A stretch of DNA of 41,568 nucleotides from NCBI GenBank assembly GCA_003435055.1, contig QUMM01000030.1, positions 1-41,568 of the forward strand, given 5' to 3'. Positions 8,135 through 16,045 of the stretch are shown here, piece by piece. The notes under the pieces were generated by a model. It did no database searches. It was not told the origin of the DNA and saw only the letters and a program-made list of their open reading frames with translations. The translations under genes were made by a program, and so were the position numbers. Each line of letters opens with the position of its first letter. Position 1 is the first letter of the stretch. The DNA is from Lachnospiraceae bacterium OF09-6 (GTDB lineage Bacteria; Bacillota; Clostridia; Lachnospirales; Lachnospiraceae).

Positions 8135-9130
8135 CTACACTGTCCTTACACCCAAATCAACTCCTCTCTCCGTTTTATCTTTTCCCTGCTTTTCTTGAAT
8201 AATCCTCTTATTGATCTCAAGCCGTTCATGAATGGATAATTTCTTATCTTTTCCATCTACCGCCTGCTTCTGCTGTGCCGGTTTTCTATCTGTTTTTCCT
8301 ACATCCTTAACAACTTCATTCGCTTCGGTACTTGTTACCCTCTCATCTGCTCTTCCTTCATATCTTTCTGCTATCTGCTGTTCTCGTCTCTCCTTCACAC
8401 CTTTTTCCTCCAGATTGCAAAAACTCTGCAGATACGGAAGCACATGATTCTGCATGTCTGTCAGATCTTCCATATACTTTTGGAACTCTTCACTTCCTTT
8501 GCCTTTCTGGTAATTGATCCAATACTCATCTGTAAGCTTCATTTCATTATCATACTTCAACTGACTCACAAATGCCATATAAGAAAGTCTTTTGTTCATG
8601 ACGCTGTCGATAAACCTCCTAAATTCCTCTCCTGTCCAGAAATCCATTTCTTCTGCCTTGCTCTTACCCATACTTCCAGCTTTTGCACAGGGATTACTTT
8701 TCAAATCGTAATATCGAACCGCATAATTAAAGATTGCACTCAACTGGTTATTGATTGTTTTCAGATAAGTGGGTGAATACCCTATTTTAATCAATTCATT
8801 CTGCCATTGACGGATGTCAGCTGCAGTAATGTCATTTACCCGCTTATTCCCGAAATACGGGAGAATTTTCAGCTCCACGATATACTTTTTCGTTCTCATG
8901 GTATGCTCCCGCAGGCGAGTTTCCATATCTGCACAATACATCTTCCAAAAATCCTCAAACTTCATATCAAAGTCCGCTTTTTGCGTAATAAGGAAATTTC
9001 GAAGCCATTCCTCCGCCTCTCTTTTGGTCGCAAAACCTCTTTTAGTGGATTTCCGGCGTTTCCCCTGCCAATCCGTATAACGATACTGAATCAACCATTT
9101 TCCTGTTTTCTTGTCTTTTTCCGCTTTCAT
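8135..9130 (-). CDS. hybrid ORF: tyrosine integrase N-terminus fused to an unrelated element protein
   Basis: Residues 1 to about 187 are a Tn916-type tyrosine integrase: arm-binding/AP2-like start (GKWLIQYRYTDWQGKRRKST), core-binding domain (ILPYFGNKRVNDITAADIRQ) and NPCAKAGSMGKSKAEEMDFW. Where the catalytic domain should begin (SYMAF), the sequence switches to LKYDNEMKLTDEYWINYQK and then a charged region rich in Lys/Glu ending KQGKDKTERGVDLGVRTV. None of the catalytic residues R, HxxR, H and Y is present. A deletion joining int to a distant gene of the same element, in frame, explains this best. The ATG follows AGGAGGTGG. It may still bind att DNA and could interfere with recombination, but cannot catalyse it. 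Confidence 0.8.
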   Translation of the reverse strand: MKAEKDKKTGKWLIQYRYTDWQGKRRKSTKRGFATKREAEEWLRNFLITQKADFDMKFEDFWKMYCADMETRLREHTMRTKKYIVELKILPYFGNKRVNDITAADIRQWQNELIKIGYSPTYLKTINNQLSAIFNYAVRYYDLKSNPCAKAGSMGKSKAEEMDFWTGEEFRRFIDSVMNKRLSYMAFVSQLKYDNEMKLTDEYWINYQKGKGSEEFQKYMEDLTDMQNHVLPYLQSFCNLEEKGVKERREQQIAERYEGRADERVTSTEANEVVKDVGKTDRKPAQQKQAVDGKDKKLSIHERLEINKRIIQEKQGKDKTERGVDLGVRTV

Positions 9131-9141
9131 TCGACCACCTC

Positions 9142-9330
9142 CTATGCACTGAAACCATACCAGCGTTTTTCAAAATAGCGTCTGGGAACTTTGCCCGCAA
9201 TCACCAGAAATCCCTCTTTTTCCAGTTCCTGATTCAGCTTACGAATAAGCTTGTAAGCATGACCTACAGAAACACCCAGCATTTCTGCGAGTTCATTTGC
9301 AGTAATATAAATCTTGTTGTTTTCTGCCAT
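9142..9330 (-). CDS. xis: Tn916-type excisionase (Xis), element 1
   Basis: A 62-residue MerR-like winged-helix protein, MAENNKIYITANELAEMLGV, followed by SVGHAYKLIRKLNQELEKEG and FLVIAGKVPRRYFEKRWYG. This pattern is the excisionase found directly upstream of Tn916-family integrases; it bends DNA at the element end to favour excision. It lies 11 bases before the hybrid integrase, with a good GGAGG site before its ATG. It is homologous to the excisionase at 18606-18794. Confidence 0.9.
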   Translation of the reverse strand: MAENNKIYITANELAEMLGVSVGHAYKLIRKLNQELEKEGFLVIAGKVPRRYFEKRWYGFSA

Positions 9331-9353
9331 ATATGCATCCTCCTTTTCTGTTT

Positions 9354-9473
9354 GTAGCGTTATCGCTACTTTTTATACCTCCATTATATGTAGCGACTTC
9401 GCTATTGTCAAGTGTTTTGAAATGCCAGTAGAAAAATTATTTCAAACATGGTATAATGTAGCCATCTCGATAC
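9354..9473. promoter_or_regulatory. three GTAGCG-N4-CGCTAC operators in the xis/xre divergent region
   Basis: Three 16-bp dyads share the form GTAGCGnnnnCGCTAC: 9354-9369 (perfect), 9390-9405 (one mismatch) and 9458-9473 (two mismatches). The third directly follows TATAAT at 9452-9457, the -10 box of the XRE gene. This layout is that of operators for the divergently encoded XRE repressor, blocking either xis-int or its own gene. Confidence 0.75.
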
Positions 9474-9489
9474 ATGGAGGACGATAAGC

Positions 9490-10133
9490 ATGACCATAGG
9501 AGAAAAAATCAAATACTGCAGAAAACAAATCGGAATCACGCAAGATAAACTGGCTGAGCTGACCGGTATCCATCCGGTTTCTATCCGAAAATACGAAACC
9601 AATAAATGCAGCCACAACCTCCTCAGTTAGAGAAAATTGCAGTTGCACTCGGTGTCAGTTATAATGCTTTGAATGGCAGTGATACTGCAGGACTTCGTCT
9701 GGAAACAGTCGGTGATCTGATGGGCGTACTTATGGTGCTTTGTAATTCTGGTATCCTCCAGATCAGCGGAGAGCGAGGGGAAGACGAGATGTTAAAAGAT
9801 GATACTGTATCCATCCATCTGAATCCGGTTCTTTCTTCTTATCTTGAAATCGGATATACGGCCAGAGGGAAGACACATACCCTGTCCTTGCAGGACGCTT
9901 TGTTGAATATCAGAAGTTATAAGGTGTTTAATGACTTGTTGAAATGGGAAAAGATGAATTACATCTACCAGAGTGCTTTGAAATCCGCTGGAGATAATCC
10001 AAATGAAGCTACACAGGCAGCTATAGATGAGATAGCCGAGACAAAAGAAAAAGTGGAATTGGAATTGCAGAGAAGTCAGATATTGCTTGACACTTCTGAT
10101 GGCATTAAAGTGAAAGTAAATCCTAATTACTGA
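9490..10133 (+). pseudogene. XRE-family regulator of element 1 (one frameshift)
   Basis: The ATG at 9490 (GGAGG 8 bases upstream) gives MTIGEKIKYCRKQIGITQDK and LAELTGIHPVSIRKYETNK, a standard XRE helix-turn-helix. A stop then follows, but from 9606 another frame continues the family: MQPQPPQLEKIAVALGVSYN and a long helical C-terminus. Adding one A in the AAA run at 9604-9606 joins them into about 214 residues. It is divergent from xis-int and its operator repeats lie between, so it likely controls excision. The Abi_2 gene follows by 32 bases on the same strand. Confidence 0.8.
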
Positions 10134-10165
10134 TATTTCTTATTTAAAATATAGAGGAGACTAAC

Positions 10166-11063
10166 ATGAGCGAAAAGATTTTCAGAGATACCAGAATTCA
10201 AATTGGAATTCTAAAAGCCGAGGAGTTATAATAAAAAAATAAAAAAATGGGCAAAACAAACTATACGAACAATAAATTATTATAATCTTGTTAATGGCTA
10301 TAAAGAACCCTTTCTCCAAACGGGAACTACTTACGAAAAATATATTTCCGGTACTACCTTAGAAGAAATACATGCATTATATGAATTTGATCGAAAACTA
10401 CGTATAATTACCATTGAGTATATACTTGAAGTAGAAAAACAAGCAAAATCTCTTATAGCTTATTCTTTTTCAAAAGCTCACGGACATAAGAATTATCTCA
10501 AACTTGAAAATTTTGATACCCAAGGAATCCAAAAATACAGTCAAGTATGTGATTTATTGAGTAACTTATATCGTAAAATCAATTCGAACATTGACAAAGA
10601 TTTATCCATATCGCATTATGTCAACGGAAAAAATTATATTCCTTTATGGATATTGGTTAATTCAATTTCCATGGGAGACATTAGTAAATTTTACTCTAAT
10701 ATGTTACAAAAAGAACGTGATGACGTTGCACGTAGAATGAAATGGGGTCTGCGAGAAAACCAGTTAGCCAGTTGCTTATTTTTTCTTTCTACTTTTAGAA
10801 ATCGTTGTGCACACGATGAACGAATGTATTCTTATTTATCATACGCCTATTTATGTAATAACAATTATTTTCATTATTTTCATATAAACACAAATAATAC
10901 CAATAACTACTTTGCAGTGATGATTGCTTTTAAAATGGTACTTAGTAAAACGCGTTATAATGAATATATCAAGCAAATTGAAGATTTATTTGATGAATTG
11001 TCAAAGGATCTTTCAACTATTCCAATTAGAAAAAATACGAAATATAATGGGAATTCCAAATAA
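10166..11063 (+). pseudogene. Abi_2 (AbiD/AbiF-like) abortive-infection protein, two frameshifts
   Basis: The ATG at 10166 (GAGGAG upstream) begins MSEKIFRDTRIQIGILK. Restoring one A at about 10213-10216 and one in the A-run at 10233-10239 gives a continuous frame running through WAKQTIRTINYYNLVNGYKE and ALYEFDRKLRIITIEYILEV to the stop at 11063. The NYYNLVNGYK motif, the FDRKLR motif and the late RNRCAHDER motif are those of the Abi_2 family (AbiD, AbiF), which abort phage infection; the RN-x-x-AH-x-x-R part resembles HEPN RNase active sites. Base composition is much more AT-rich than its neighbours, typical of acquired defence genes. Both lesions are in A homopolymers, so they may be sequencing losses. 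Confidence 0.8.
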
Positions 11064-11104
11064 TTGGCGACGTTTAAAAACATTGAACTAATTCAATTTA
11101 TAAC

Positions 11105-11133
11105 TTGACAAAACGATGAGAATTCTGTATGAT
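11105..11133 (+). promoter_or_regulatory. near-consensus sigma-A promoter with no ORF behind it
   Basis: TTGACA (11105-11110), a 17-base spacer and TATGAT (11128-11133). This is one of the strongest-looking promoters in the window, and no reading frame with a ribosome site follows it before the hairpin at about 11219-11245. Confidence 0.75.
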
Positions 11134-11138
11134 ATATT

Positions 11139-11257
11139 CACTGATTAAGAATACTTTAGTCAGCATACAATATAATTGAAAGTACCTTGATGACCTACGT
11201 GGCTCAAGGGCATATTTTTTAGAGGAGTTGGTTTACCAGCTCCTCTATTATTTCCGT
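11139..11257 (+). ncRNA. candidate small RNA of about 110-120 nt
   Basis: Downstream of the promoter at 11105 lie three consecutive stems: an imperfect CTGAtTAAG / CTTTAgTCAG stem (about 11140-11164), CCTTGA / TCAAGG (about 11188-11209) and a terminal GAGGAGTTGG-TTTA-CCAGCTCCTC stem (about 11221-11246), followed by a weakly T-rich tail. No start codon with a ribosome site is present. It sits between the Abi_2 gene and the element end, on the same strand. The structure and promoter support a real transcript; function is unknown, and an antisense or protein-sequestering role is possible. It matches no RNA family I can name. Confidence 0.5.
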
Positions 11258-11293
11258 TTTTGTACTCAATCTGTACTCAAACCACATCGTAAG

Positions 11294-11353
11294 AGCCCGG
11301 AAACCCGCATAAATGCTGGATTTCCGAGCTCCATTTTTTTACTCAAACTCTAC
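11294..11353. other. element junction / attachment-site copy resembling the guaA 3' end
   Basis: GAAACCCGCATAAA followed by CTGG and, about 25 bases later, ACTCAAACTC (11341-11350) is repeated almost identically beside guaA (GAAACCCGCATAAA from about 20029 and ATTCAAACTC at 20068-20077). The region also forms a nested hairpin (GAGC/GCTC, CGGAAA/TTTCCG, GCAT/ATGC). I read it as the end of element 1 and the outer att copy of element 2, left by tandem insertion at guaA. Confidence 0.6.
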
Positions 11354-11450
11354 AAAGACTAACGCTTTTTGTTTAGGAATTATTCTCTGTAATGTTTCTC
11401 GTTCTTTTGATTATTTGATATATCCATATTATCCTGCCTATACGAGCTAA

Positions 11451-11469
11451 TGTTATCATTTTGTTATCG
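11451..11469. repeat. arm-type repeat at the left end of element 2
   Basis: TGTTATCATTTTGTTATCG here matches TGTTATCAATTTGTTATCA at 19988-20006 near the other end (17 of 19 positions). More GATAAC/GTTATC words surround both copies (for example about 11474-11500 and 19957-19963). Paired short repeats just inside both element ends are the usual form of integrase arm-binding sites. The interval 11354-11568 holds no gene. Confidence 0.55.
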
Positions 11470-11568
11470 GCATTGATAACACCTACTCGATAACTGTGGA
11501 TAATAACTATATGTAGCATGTCAAATTATAAGCTATTTTGCTTAGAGATTCAACACAAAACTGAAATT

Positions 11569-12066
11569 TTACTTTTCCTTATATTCATCTGGTATTGCTA
11601 TTTGAAATGTTTCACACAACAGCATCACATCATGCACATCATTTTTATCGTGTTCATATCCCAAATGAAGCATTACCTGACTCAATGGTTCAATACAAGA
11701 AACAGTTATATCTCCAACTTTTCCAATACCGGAAAAAGTTTTTGATGGAAATATATCTCCCTCATAAACAATTCCGTCATCTGTAAATTCAAAACAATGT
11801 AAATCAATGATTCTTTGTTTATCATCTTTCCAGACAGTATGACCATCCGTTGTATAATCAGTATTTACTTCCTCAAATCCATGCTGCTTAATCACATAAA
11901 TATAATCATGATAATGTTTCAGTTCAACAAACAAATCAATATCATTGTGTATTCTTGATTCTCTTTTAAGAAGTGCATCAACACCCCATCCGCCATCTAA
12001 ATATACTTTAATTTCGTTTTGCAAAGCATATTTTATAATTTCACATGCATCTTCTGTACGTACCAT
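11569..12066 (-). CDS. lnu: Lnu-type lincosamide nucleotidyltransferase
   Basis: A 165-residue protein with the nucleotidyltransferase core VYLDGGWGVDALL, followed by HNDIDLFV (the paired Asp residues that hold Mg2+), IDLHCFEF and HDVMLLCE. Length, order and wording match the Lnu(C)-like group of small lincosamide nucleotidyltransferases, which adenylylate lincomycin and clindamycin. The exact allele cannot be fixed from memory. It starts at an ATG behind GGAGG, 84 bases after the ABC-F gene on the same strand, so both are probably expressed from the attenuated promoter near 14000. It is cargo of element 2. Confidence 0.85.
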   Translation of the reverse strand: MVRTEDACEIIKYALQNEIKVYLDGGWGVDALLKRESRIHNDIDLFVELKHYHDYIYVIKQHGFEEVNTDYTTDGHTVWKDDKQRIIDLHCFEFTDDGIVYEGDIFPSKTFSGIGKVGDITVSCIEPLSQVMLHLGYEHDKNDVHDVMLLCETFQIAIPDEYKEK

Positions 12067-12150
12067 AATCTATCCTCCAAATTCAAATCTTTGTATGCTT
12101 TCCAACTCACTAAAAGCCTGAAATTTGTCAGTCTTTCATCCTTTTTGTTA

Positions 12151-13695
12151 TCAATCACCAATTAGCTGTAATCCATTAGGATTTAGCTGATATATTTTAT
12201 CGCACACCTCTTCAATATACTTTCTATCGTGAGAAATGCTAATGACAGCCCCCGGAAATTCTCGGAGCATTTTTCTTATTACCGGACCGGACAATGGTGA
12301 AAAATTTCTTGTCGGTTCATCCAGAATAAGAACATTTGCACCACTTAAGCTCATCCTCAAGAGAAGCACTTTCGCCTTTTGTCCGCCTGATAACTCCCGA
12401 ATCGGATGCTCCATTTCATCTGGTGTGTATTTAAGTGAACCAAGGTATGTTCTAATTCTTGTACGCTCTTCTTTATCTCCTGTTTTATCAAGGTAATCAA
12501 CCGGTGTAACATCCAAATCCAGCAGGTCTTCATAAGTTTGAGGCATATATTCTGCTTTAATGTCATTCCGATTTAGGAGTTCTTCCGCTATCTTTTTTAG
12601 AAGAGTCGTTTTTCCTGCCCCGTTGGCTCCTATCATACAGATTTTTTCTGAACCTTTTATTTTTAAATGAATTCCTTCTGCTAAAATTCTTTTGCCATCC
12701 GGAGTCACAAGCTTTGAAAGTTCATATTCTATGACCGTTTTTCCTGCGGGAATGTGTGAGTTTTCATCCCCTAATTTGACAAAGATTGCTTCTTCCTGTT
12801 CCGGCATCTGAGTCATATTTTCATCTTCTTTTTCAAATCTTCGTTCCATTGCCTTAACCGTATGCATTTTGTCCTTTAAGTTTTTGGCAACAGACGGTGC
12901 TTGTCTGGTACAACTTCTTAATGCACCTTGTACACTCTGCATAACTCTTTGATATTTTTCATCGCGAATCTTTTTCTCCCTACGGTCACTCAGTGCCCGC
13001 TGTTTTTGGATTTCAAATTTATGAAGCCGTTCTTCCACATAGCGTCTATAGGGAAGCTTTGCCACGGTATATCTCGCCTTTGTTTTTCGTATAATCTGCT
13101 CGATATGTATCACCATGTTGGCAGTACGCTCTATCAGCGTTTCATCGTGTGAAATAAAAAGCACAATGTGCTTCCAGTCATTTATGATTTTTTCCAGTAA
13201 TGTAAGCGTCGCAATGTCGATGTCATTGGAAGGTTCGTCCAACAACAGCACAGAAACATCGCGAATGAAAAGCCTCATAAGTTGTGTCTTGACTTTTTCG
13301 CCTCCTGAAAGACTACCCATTGTCTGGTTACTGTAGAAAAAATCATTTTTCATTCCAAATTTTCCCGCAATAACAGACAATTCTTTAGGCGTTTTCTCCC
13401 AGAATATTTCCTCTTCAGAAAAATATTCGTATATTGTTTTTTCCTTATCTTCATCGAGCATCTCCTGCGGAAGATAACCAAGACGTTCGTGTCCCATTAT
13501 CCTTTCCCCATCTGCTTCTATATAGTTTTCTACAAGCGACGGATTGTATATCCACTTCATTAATGTCGATTTCCCATTTCCCTCTTCTCCAATAATAACT
13601 GCCTTATCTCCATCATTTAGCACAAGGTTGAAATCATTAAGAATTATTCTCAGGTCTTTTTTATGTGTTAAATTTAATTTTTTTATCTGCAACAT
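12151..13695 (-). CDS. ABC-F ribosomal-protection protein
   Basis: Two ABC ATPase domains in one chain of 514 residues and no membrane segments. Domain 1 has IIGEEGNGKST, MGSLSGGEKVK and VLLLDEPSNDID; a long charged linker follows (QKQRALSDRREKKIRDEKYQ region); domain 2 has MIGANGAGKTT, IRELSGGQKAK and VLILDEPTRNFSP. This is the ARE ABC-F architecture (Vga/Lsa/Msr-like), whose members enter the ribosomal E site and dislodge antibiotics from the peptidyl-transferase centre or exit tunnel. The start at 13695 is preferred because GGAG lies upstream; a GTG at 13746 lies inside the leader. Attenuator, leader ORF and neighbouring lnu suggest a drug-induced lincosamide/streptogramin/pleuromutilin phenotype. 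Confidence 0.9.
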   Translation of the reverse strand: MLQIKKLNLTHKKDLRIILNDFNLVLNDGDKAVIIGEEGNGKSTLMKWIYNPSLVENYIEADGERIMGHERLGYLPQEMLDEDKEKTIYEYFSEEEIFWEKTPKELSVIAGKFGMKNDFFYSNQTMGSLSGGEKVKTQLMRLFIRDVSVLLLDEPSNDIDIATLTLLEKIINDWKHIVLFISHDETLIERTANMVIHIEQIIRKTKARYTVAKLPYRRYVEERLHKFEIQKQRALSDRREKKIRDEKYQRVMQSVQGALRSCTRQAPSVAKNLKDKMHTVKAMERRFEKEDENMTQMPEQEEAIFVKLGDENSHIPAGKTVIEYELSKLVTPDGKRILAEGIHLKIKGSEKICMIGANGAGKTTLLKKIAEELLNRNDIKAEYMPQTYEDLLDLDVTPVDYLDKTGDKEERTRIRTYLGSLKYTPDEMEHPIRELSGGQKAKVLLLRMSLSGANVLILDEPTRNFSPLSGPVIRKMLREFPGAVISISHDRKYIEEVCDKIYQLNPNGLQLIGD

Positions 13696-13744
13696 TAAAG
13701 TTTCTCCTTTTCGAAGTCTGAGCCAATTATTATTTTGAACACAC

Positions 13745-13782
13745 AAAAACGAGTCTTTTTTGCATACGCAAAAATAGACTCG
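13745..13782 (-). terminator. attenuator hairpin just before the ABC-F gene
   Basis: On the minus strand CGAGTC (13782-13777) through a T-rich arm ending GC pairs with GCAAAAAAGACTCG (to 13750) and is followed by TTTTT. This is a complete intrinsic terminator 50 bases before the ABC-F start, inside its leader. Such a position is typical of ribosome-stalling attenuators of ABC-F and erm genes. Confidence 0.8.
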
Positions 13783-13915
13783 CTAAATAGCCCCTTATTT
13801 CTTTTCCAAAAGGAAAACAAAGGAAATGCCTCTTGCGATAATCCAACTTAAGCGTACACAAAACAAACCTATTCTCTACAGGCTCAATAACTATATGTGT
13901 CTTACTTAAATCAAA

Positions 13916-13930
13916 TTATCTATTAATCAT
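13916..13930 (-). CDS. four-codon leader ORF (MINR) of the ABC-F attenuator
   Basis: ATG-ATT-AAT-AGA-TAA with a strong AAGGTGAGG ribosome site directly upstream, about 45-50 bases after the promoter and 220 bases before the ABC-F gene. Translation of a tiny leader with a near-perfect ribosome site suggests a sensor for ribosome-bound antibiotic. A later TTG-initiated frame (codons about 13867-13799, FCVRLSWIIARG...) is an alternative leader. Confidence 0.5.
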   Translation of the reverse strand: MINR

Positions 13931-13974
13931 TTCCTCACCTTACACAAAATGTGCCTTTCTTTCTTCTAATGGCA

Positions 13975-14003
13975 ATACTATCATACTGTATTTTTTGTGT
14001 CAA
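13975..14003 (-). promoter_or_regulatory. promoter of the ABC-F/lnu operon
   Basis: TTGACA (complement of 13998-14003), 17 bases, TAGTAT (complement of 13975-13980). The transcript would start near 13968 and contain the MINR leader ORF and the attenuator. The rest of 14004-14148 shows nothing clear. Confidence 0.65.
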
Positions 14004-14148
14004 TACATTTCACCTTATGGAAGTGCAAATTAAAATTTTCACTTCCTAATTATACATCCAACCATTACGAAATTCAATCTTTCACAACCTCTTTACAACC
14101 ACAACCACAGCACTCCAGCAAACGCAGGAGCACCATACCGTAAAACGC

Positions 14149-14526
14149 TTATGTGTAAATCAACTCCGTTCCTACAACTTCCCTCACACAAGCCTGAATA
14201 TTATTCATTCTTCCAATCCATTCGTAGGGATTATCTTTCTTTAATTGTTCCGTCACATCTTGTCTGTCGGCATATTCCTTTACCAGTCGAAGAAACATAT
14301 CCTCTGCTTGCTTATCGACTTCTGCAAGATAACTATGCAGCTTTCCGCTTGTCAGCAGGTTCATATATAACACTTTATAGTGTTCCTTTAAATGCCTTGC
14401 ATGTCGTTTCCCCCATAAACCAATCGGCTCTATTTCTTCTTCGGCTGGTACTGTGATGTTCGGCAATAAATAATCACCCACCTGTCTATAAGTTCCGCCC
14501 ATTTCTTCAAAAATTGTCTTTGTCAT
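14149..14526 (-). CDS. tnpV: TnpV-type transposon-encoded protein
   Basis: This 125-residue protein (MTKTIFEEMGGTYRQVGDYL, GLWGKRHARHLKEHYKVLYM, DNPYEWIGRMNNIQACVREV) matches the TnpV family carried by Clostridia mobilizable elements such as Tn4451-like and MobV elements. The family is small, soluble and of unknown biochemical role. Its ATG lies inside the 3' end of the relaxase gene (20-base overlap), so the two are co-translated. Confidence 0.85.
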   Translation of the reverse strand: MTKTIFEEMGGTYRQVGDYLLPNITVPAEEEIEPIGLWGKRHARHLKEHYKVLYMNLLTSGKLHSYLAEVDKQAEDMFLRLVKEYADRQDVTEQLKKDNPYEWIGRMNNIQACVREVVGTELIYT

Positions 14527-15711
14527 TTTCCTTTTCCTCCTGTGATTTTTGTCTATCGTGATCGTGTATTATCACGCTTGCGACCTTTAACTGTTCTTGC
14601 TGCTCCAACAAATCATCTATCTGTTTGCGACCAAAAACCTTACGGAGCAGGCTGTAATCTTTATTTTCTGCTTTTAGGATTTTGTTTTCTTCGGTCAATC
14701 TTTCATTGACTTTCTCCAAACGCTGATTGGTGCGGTATAACTGTGCATTCGCTGTATTCAGCCTATGATAGTTGTCCCACCCCTCAAAGCAGCGGGCAAG
14801 CACCGTTTTGACAAGTTGCTTCAATTTCCTTACAACCGGCTCTGCCATTTTGGTTTATATGCCTTTGCAGTCATAAATTTCTCTGGTTCTGGCAACTGAT
14901 ATTTCGGTGCAGTATCAAGCTCTATTTCAAGATTTGACAGCTCGTCTTTTGCCTTATCATAGTTCAATACTCGTTCCGACAACACATCAAATTCAATCTG
15001 TTTCTGCTCGATTTTCGCACCTAATGCCGCCACTTCTTTTTCTCTTTCCTGCTTTTTATAATCCAAAACAGAAAGATGTTTTTCGTGTGTGCCTAAATGT
15101 TCCCACTCAATCCCATAACGTTCCATCACCGCCGCAAGCTGTTCTTTTTCGGACTGTATCCATTGCGACCACTCCGTATCGCCACGACTGCCGCCCTTAA
15201 AACCTTGCGTTGCAAGAGCCTGCTTTAGTGACACTCTTGTATCAAGTCCACGCTTGCTGCCTGTGGTAAAAGGTACAAAATCTATGTGCAGATGTGGTGT
15301 AGCTTCATCCATATGCAGATGAGCCGAGAACACCCGAAGCTGTGGATTTCGCTCCTGAAAACCCTGATAGTATTCATCTAAAATCTGCTTTGCCAGTTCT
15401 CCGTTTTCCGTATCGGCGTTCATATTTCCCTTACCGCCCACCTGTAAAATGATTTCGTGGAACGGTTTTTCCTGCTTGGAACTTCGGATTTTTTCATAAT
15501 AATCTTTTATCTTTCGGTCTGACCTTATCTGCTTGGCATTGTATCTTTCCAATGCTTCATCAAACAATTCGTGATAAACTGTCTTTATATTTTCATTGCA
15601 GTAGTCGATATTGAGATGAGTACGAGTTCCGTCTACATTTTCTGCTCGGAACTTTCGGCTATTGTGATTGACCGAGCCTTTACCGACCATTGCACTTATC
15701 GTTCTCTGCAT
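14507..15711 (-). pseudogene. mobV: MobV relaxase (Pre/Mob family), one frameshift
   Basis: The ATG at 15711 begins MQRTISAMVGKGSVNHNSRK; GGGAGATGA supports it over the ATG at 15726. The catalytic region contains HLHMDEATPHLHIDFVPF, the HxDE-PHxH metal and acid motif of MOBV relaxases, which nick oriT and pilot the strand. A coiled-coil C-terminus follows (RLEKVNERLTEENKILKAEN). The frame stops at about 14830 and resumes at MAEPVVRKLKQLV; adding one A (T-run 14848-14851) joins them to about 400 residues. The catalytic domain is whole even if the frameshift is real. The intergenic hairpins upstream are its probable oriT. Confidence 0.85.
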
Positions 15712-15753
15712 TTTTTCATCTCCCATCTGTAAATTTCAACATTCTCAGGTTTT

Positions 15754-15774
15754 GTTACTTTTGTCAAAAGTAAC
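15754..15774. repeat. perfect 10-bp inverted repeat upstream of mobV
   Basis: GTTACTTTTG (15754-15763) and CAAAAGTAAC (15765-15774) are exact complements around a single base. It lies 43 bases before the relaxase start, where MOBV origins of transfer usually lie. Confidence 0.6.
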
Positions 15775-15861
15775 GCAAAAGCACTTTTGACGGGTACACC
15801 CATCAAAAATGCGACCTGTAAACAGGTTTTGCGTTCTCCGAAGGCTCTCCGAGGGGTGAGC

Positions 15862-15878
15862 GTGTGCCGGTGGCACAC
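15862..15878. repeat. GTGTGCC/GGCACAC hairpin, oriT candidate
   Basis: GTGTGCC and GGCACAC form a perfect 7-bp stem with loop GGT, followed by ACACGCCTGCG. A GTGTG-containing hairpin beside the relaxase gene resembles MOBV nick regions in general form. The nick position cannot be assigned. Confidence 0.45.
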
Positions 15879-15965
15879 ACGCCTGCGAACCGACCGAGCC
15901 AGCAGGCGAGACCAAAGAGCCGCCTTTGAAAAGGCACTCTCTGCACACTCCCCTAAACTTTATCC

Positions 15966-16040
15966 GGTGTCAAAGTGTGACGATGGTGACAATGTTTTTC
16001 ACAGCGTGCTGCTCTCAAAAACATTGACACCTTTGACACC
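15966..16040. repeat. large imperfect hairpin with a 10-base bulge
   Basis: GGTGTCAAAG (15966-15975) pairs with CTTTGACACC (16031-16040), and GTGACAATGTTTTT (15986-15999) pairs with AAAAACATTGACAC (16017-16030) at 13 of 14 positions. The unpaired ten bases TGTGACGATG nearly repeat the next segment GGTGACAATG. It lies directly after the stop of the RecA-fold ATPase gene and before mobV, so it may be a terminator-like barrier, replication signal or part of the transfer origin. Confidence 0.55.
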
Positions 16041-16045
16041 GTTTG

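Noticed and set aside
12151..13695. ABC drug exporter
   Set aside because: Two ATPase domains but no membrane segments and no permease gene nearby; the architecture is ABC-F.
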